Assembly: GCA_017477005.1 (NCBI GenBank)
Contig: JAFUXY010000073.1
Coordinates: 1-8,247 of the forward strand
From: Lachnospiraceae bacterium
GTDB taxonomy: Bacteria; Bacillota; Clostridia; Lachnospirales; Lachnospiraceae
Direction: 5' to 3'
Length of the DNA: 8,247 nt
The notes beneath the pieces were generated by a model. That model was given only the letters and a program-made list of their open reading frames with translations, did no database searches and was not told where the DNA came from. A program made the translations under genes and the position numbers. This document shows, piece after piece, positions 5,983-8,247 of this stretch. Every line of letters begins with the position of its first letter. Position 1 is the first letter of the stretch.

Positions 5983-6771
5983 ATGGTAATAGATTTTCAT
6001 GCGCATATCTTGCCGGGCATCGACGACGGGGCAAAGGACTTGGAAACCTCCATCGAAATGCTTGACAAGATGAAGAAGCAGGGGGTGGATTTGGTCGTGG
6101 CCACTCCCCATTTTTACGCGGACAGGATGACGGTGGATGGCTTCCTGAAAAACCGCGAGAAAGCCTATGAAGCCGTGGAATCCCGCCGCAGGGACGGCTG
6201 GCCGAAGGTAATGAAGGGCGCCGAGGTGGCGTTCTTCCCGGGCATCTCAAAGGCGGGGAGGGTGAGAGAGCTGGCGATCGAAGCAGAATCAGCGGAACCG
6301 TCAGCGAAAGGGGGTTCCGAGGCGGCGGGTTCCGGGGACGAATCTCCGCCGGGAAGAGGCGCCGCGCTGCTGCTCGAGATGCCGTTTCGGGATTGGGACA
6401 GGTCTGTTGAGCAGGAAACAATCTCGCTCACCCGCGGCGGGCTGTTCGTCATCCTCGCCCACATCGAGCGGTTCATGAGGCCGGCGAACGAGGCGGCGAT
6501 CGAAAGGCTCCTGGCCAGGCCGAACATAGCGGCGCAGGCGAACGCGAACAGCCTGGCGGACAGGAGGCTCGCGAGGAAGCTGGTCCCGCTGTTCGCGGAC
6601 GGAAAAGCGAGATTCATCGGAAGCGACTGCCACGGCGTCCGCCACAGGCCGCCCAACCTCCCGGACGGGAGGAAGGCGCTTCTGTCGGCGCTCGGGGCGG
6701 AATTCCTGGCGAGGCTGGACGAGGACAACGAGAGATTTTTGGAGGAACTATGTCGAAAAAAACAAGCCTGA
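5983..6771 (+). CDS. PHP-type protein-tyrosine phosphatase (CpsB/CapC/YwqE family)
   Basis: This 262-residue protein is a metal-dependent phosphatase that removes phosphate from tyrosine kinases of the Wzc/CpsD type and so sets polysaccharide synthesis. Family motifs with likely metal ligands are FHAHILPGIDDGA (His6, His8), ATPHFY (His43), GAEV (Glu81), ILAHIERF (His160) and GSDCHG (Asp215, His217). The length is close to the family's roughly 255. It is the first gene of the operon. The ribosome site is only moderate (AGGG, 5974-5977, 5 bases before the ATG). Between GISK and LLLEMPF it carries a low-complexity Ser/Gly/Glu/Ala-rich stretch (about residues 100-126) that the family usually lacks. 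Its 3' end overlaps the next small gene by 22 bases. Codon use becomes more GC-rich along the gene. Confidence 0.9.
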   Translation: MVIDFHAHILPGIDDGAKDLETSIEMLDKMKKQGVDLVVATPHFYADRMTVDGFLKNREKAYEAVESRRRDGWPKVMKGAEVAFFPGISKAGRVRELAIEAESAEPSAKGGSEAAGSGDESPPGRGAALLLEMPFRDWDRSVEQETISLTRGGLFVILAHIERFMRPANEAAIERLLARPNIAAQANANSLADRRLARKLVPLFADGKARFIGSDCHGVRHRPPNLPDGRKALLSALGAEFLARLDEDNERFLEELCRKKQA

Positions 6772-6881
6772 TACTGTGCGGCGTATGCTTCGCGCTGCTC
6801 CTGGTTCTTTTCTATTACGAGATCCGCTACCCGGAGGCGGGGTCGGAGCTCGTGCGGGGGCTGGTCTCCCCCGGGCGATAA
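6750..6881 (+). CDS. 43-residue single-pass membrane protein
   Basis: The ORF encodes MSKKTSLILCGVCFALLLV, then LFYYEIRYPEAG and a short tail ending SPGR before TAA (6879-6881). It begins with a positive N-terminus and one hydrophobic segment at about residues 6-23, so it is predicted to sit in the membrane with a short outside tail. GGAGG (6741-6745) lies 4 bases before the ATG, one of the best ribosome sites in the operon. Its first 22 bases overlap the end of the phosphatase gene in another frame, indicating translational coupling. I recognise no family. A role next to the polysaccharide export or kinase machinery is inference from position. Confidence 0.65.
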   Translation: MSKKTSLILCGVCFALLLVLFYYEIRYPEAGSELVRGLVSPGR

Positions 6882-6890
6882 GGAAGCGAA

Positions 6891-6949
6891 ATGAGAACAC
6901 CAAGACGCATAACCAATAATAAAACGCAATGAAAACAGTGGAAGCGTAA
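6891..6949 (+). other. Two coupled mini-ORFs before the LCP gene
   Basis: A 13-codon ORF (6891-6932, MRTPRRITNNKTQ) starts after GGAAGCG. Its TGA overlaps the ATG (6929) of a 6-codon ORF, MKTVEA, whose TAA (6947-6949) overlaps the ATG of the LCP gene through TAATG. The sequence is more AT-rich than its surroundings. It may be a translational relay that brings ribosomes to the LCP start, or the leftovers of a deleted gene. Confidence 0.35.
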
Positions 6950-7962
6950 TGAACAGGAAATCAAACATCGTCCGCTTCGCAGCGGTTCTGGCGCTGATGG
7001 CGCTCGCGGTCTTCGCCGTATGGCGCGCCGCGGAGTCCGGCCGGGCGGAGGACTCCGCGGGGAAGGAACGGAAGCTCCCCGAGGTCGAGCGCGCCAACCC
7101 GTACACGGTGATCGGCGGCGCGAGGTGCCAGCCAAGGCCGAACCAGGAGAGCCTGCTGGTGATCGGCACGGACTGCCACGGGCCGCTCGTGGACATCGAG
7201 GACAAGGACGAGGAAGGCACGATCCGCTCGGACACCTTGCTGCTTTTGGTGGTCAACAAGCAGGAGGACACCTACGCGATCATCCCGATCAATCGAAACA
7301 CCATGGTCCCCATACGTTCGCTCGAGAAGGACGGCTCCGTGCTGACCGTCACCGACGCGCAGATCTGCTTTGCCTATGCGGGCGGGTACACGCGGGAGCA
7401 GAGCCTGGAGAACGCCGTTTGGACGGTGTCAGAGTACCTGTATGGGTTTCCGATAGATAACGCGCTGGCGTTCTCCCTGGACGCAATCGGGGTCTTGAAC
7501 CACGCCGTCGGCGGCGTGGAGGTGAAGATAGAGGACGACTTCTCGCAGGCCGACCCGAGCCTCAGGAAAGGCGAGACGGTAAGGCTGACGGACGAGCAGG
7601 CGGATGCCTTCGTCCACGGGCGGATGACCGTGGCGGACGGGACGAACGAGAACCGGATGAGCCGCCAGGAGGCGTTCCTGTCCGCCTGGGGAGAGCAGAT
7701 GAGGAAGCAGTACAAGGACAGCGCGGACGACGCGGCGAACGTCCTCGACGAGCTTGGCGACCTGATGTACACGGATATGAGGAAAAGCGACCTGTCAAGG
7801 TTCCTGAAGGCGTTCATCTCGAACAAGGACTTAGGCGTGTACGAGATCGAGGGCAGGGCGGCCGAGGACGGCTTCTTTGGCTGGGCCACCTTCACGCCCG
7901 ATGAGAAGAGCAAGGAGAAGGCCGCGATGAGCGTGCTGTTCGAGCCTGTCCCACAACAATAA
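6949..7962 (+). CDS. LytR-CpsA-Psr (LCP) family protein of the polysaccharide operon
   Basis: LCP proteins act outside the membrane and transfer polysaccharides from lipid carriers to the cell wall. This 337-residue copy has an N-terminal membrane anchor (about 9-25) and an LCP domain at about 68-245: LLVIGTD (69-75), the polyprenyl-phosphate-binding RSDT (93-96), IPINRNTM (112-119), AYAGG (142-146), NHAVGGVEVKIEDDF (184-198) and ENRMSRQ (234-240). At two places where the family usually has aspartate (the PRDT-like motif and the D-x(2)-R before RQ) this copy has asparagine, at Asn117 and Asn233. The ATG at 6949 follows GTGGAAG weakly and overlaps the stop of a mini-ORF. It may have diverged for the operon's own polymer. 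Family assignment is firm, the substrate is not. Confidence 0.85.
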   Translation: MNRKSNIVRFAAVLALMALAVFAVWRAAESGRAEDSAGKERKLPEVERANPYTVIGGARCQPRPNQESLLVIGTDCHGPLVDIEDKDEEGTIRSDTLLLLVVNKQEDTYAIIPINRNTMVPIRSLEKDGSVLTVTDAQICFAYAGGYTREQSLENAVWTVSEYLYGFPIDNALAFSLDAIGVLNHAVGGVEVKIEDDFSQADPSLRKGETVRLTDEQADAFVHGRMTVADGTNENRMSRQEAFLSAWGEQMRKQYKDSADDAANVLDELGDLMYTDMRKSDLSRFLKAFISNKDLGVYEIEGRAAEDGFFGWATFTPDEKSKEKAAMSVLFEPVPQQ

Positions 7963-7972
7963 CGGAGAAACT

Positions 7973-8247
7973 ATGGAGAAGAACAATACCGCCGCGGAGA
8001 GGCGGCCGGGGAGGCCCGGCGAGGAAAGAATAGAGATCGACCTTTTGGAGCTTTTGGGCGTTTTCATGGACGAGTGGAACCTGGTGGCGCTCTGCGCGCT
8101 GGCGGGGGCGCTCCTGCTGAACGCCTGGTCGTACTTCCTGGTCCACCCGACCTACGAGGCGACTTCGAAGCTCTACATCGTGTCCGCCTCGAAGGACTCG
8201 ATGGTGGACATCACGGATTTGAACTTGGGAACCTCCCTGACGGCGGA
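7973..8247 (+). CDS. Wzz/CapA-type chain-length determinant or kinase modulator (5' part)
   Basis: The first 91 codons run off the right edge. A charged, Arg/Gly-rich N-terminus is followed by EIDLLELLGVFMDEWN, a transmembrane segment (about 37-55), and the typical extracytoplasmic start YEATSKLYIVSASKDS and DLNLGTSLT. This is the Wzz fold of proteins that set polymer chain length and, in Firmicutes, activate a separate BY-kinase. GGAG (7964-7967) is 5 bases before the ATG, and the gene begins 10 bases after the LCP stop, so they are one operon. The cytoplasmic kinase that the phosphatase would counteract is expected just beyond the window. Confidence 0.88.
   Translation, partial: MEKNNTAAERRPGRPGEERIEIDLLELLGVFMDEWNLVALCALAGALLLNAWSYFLVHPTYEATSKLYIVSASKDSMVDITDLNLGTSLTA

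Noticed and set aside
6165..7271. A 368-codon minus-strand frame across the phosphatase and LCP genes
   Set aside because: It spans two convincing plus-strand genes, is serine-rich low-complexity in the way GC-rich shadows are, and has no family features.
1..8247. CRISPR array, tRNA or rRNA genes, or transposase
   Set aside because: No regularly spaced repeats, cloverleaf, rRNA signature or transposase-like frame was seen on either strand.

Overview
The window looks like chromosomal DNA of an anaerobic, fermentative Firmicute. A clostridial origin, perhaps Lachnospiraceae-like, fits best, but the genus cannot be fixed from the sequence. The grounds are a five-domain pyruvate:ferredoxin oxidoreductase, strong AGGAGG ribosome binding sites, a LoaP-type NusG paralogue, and a PHP phosphatase / LytR-CpsA-Psr / Wzz order typical of Firmicute capsule or exopolysaccharide operons.

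Region 1 (1-3794): one monocistronic unit with a promoter (104-132), a good Shine-Dalgarno site, nifJ (178-3711) and a strong intrinsic terminator (3751-3794). nifJ is interrupted by an in-frame TAG at codon 998. The normal tyrosine of the cofactor-binding segment DTEV-Y-SN belongs there, and the reading frame continues intact for 179 more codons. The last ligand of the proximal iron-sulfur cluster lies after the stop.

Region 2 (3795-4458): no intact gene. The minus strand carries decayed pieces: a fragment resembling the C-terminal PD-(D/E)XK nuclease domain of DUF1703-type ATPases, and a small antitoxin-like gene broken by a TAA but still with a plausible promoter and ribosome site. A 12-base direct repeat occurs on both sides of the antitoxin remnant.

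Region 3 (4459-5678): a divergent regulatory pair, an XRE-type repressor-like protein on the minus strand and a LoaP-like antiterminator on the plus strand. The AT-rich space between them holds a consensus-like loaP promoter whose 17-base spacer contains an ATCTAT-N6-ATAGAT inverted repeat. Related TCTATA palindromes lie nearby and are plausible operators for the XRE protein.

Region 4 (5679-8247): a 304-base non-coding leader with several strong hairpins and a possible alternative pairing, then a polysaccharide operon: PHP-type tyrosine phosphatase, an overlapping 43-residue membrane protein, two tiny coupled ORFs, an LCP ligase-like protein and the start of a Wzz-type chain-length protein that runs off the window. 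The working model, which is inference, is that the XRE protein controls loaP, LoaP loads on RNA polymerase through a leader hairpin, and the complex reads through the long polysaccharide operon. The operon is visibly richer in G+C and in AGG arginine codons than nifJ or the regulators, suggesting a different history.
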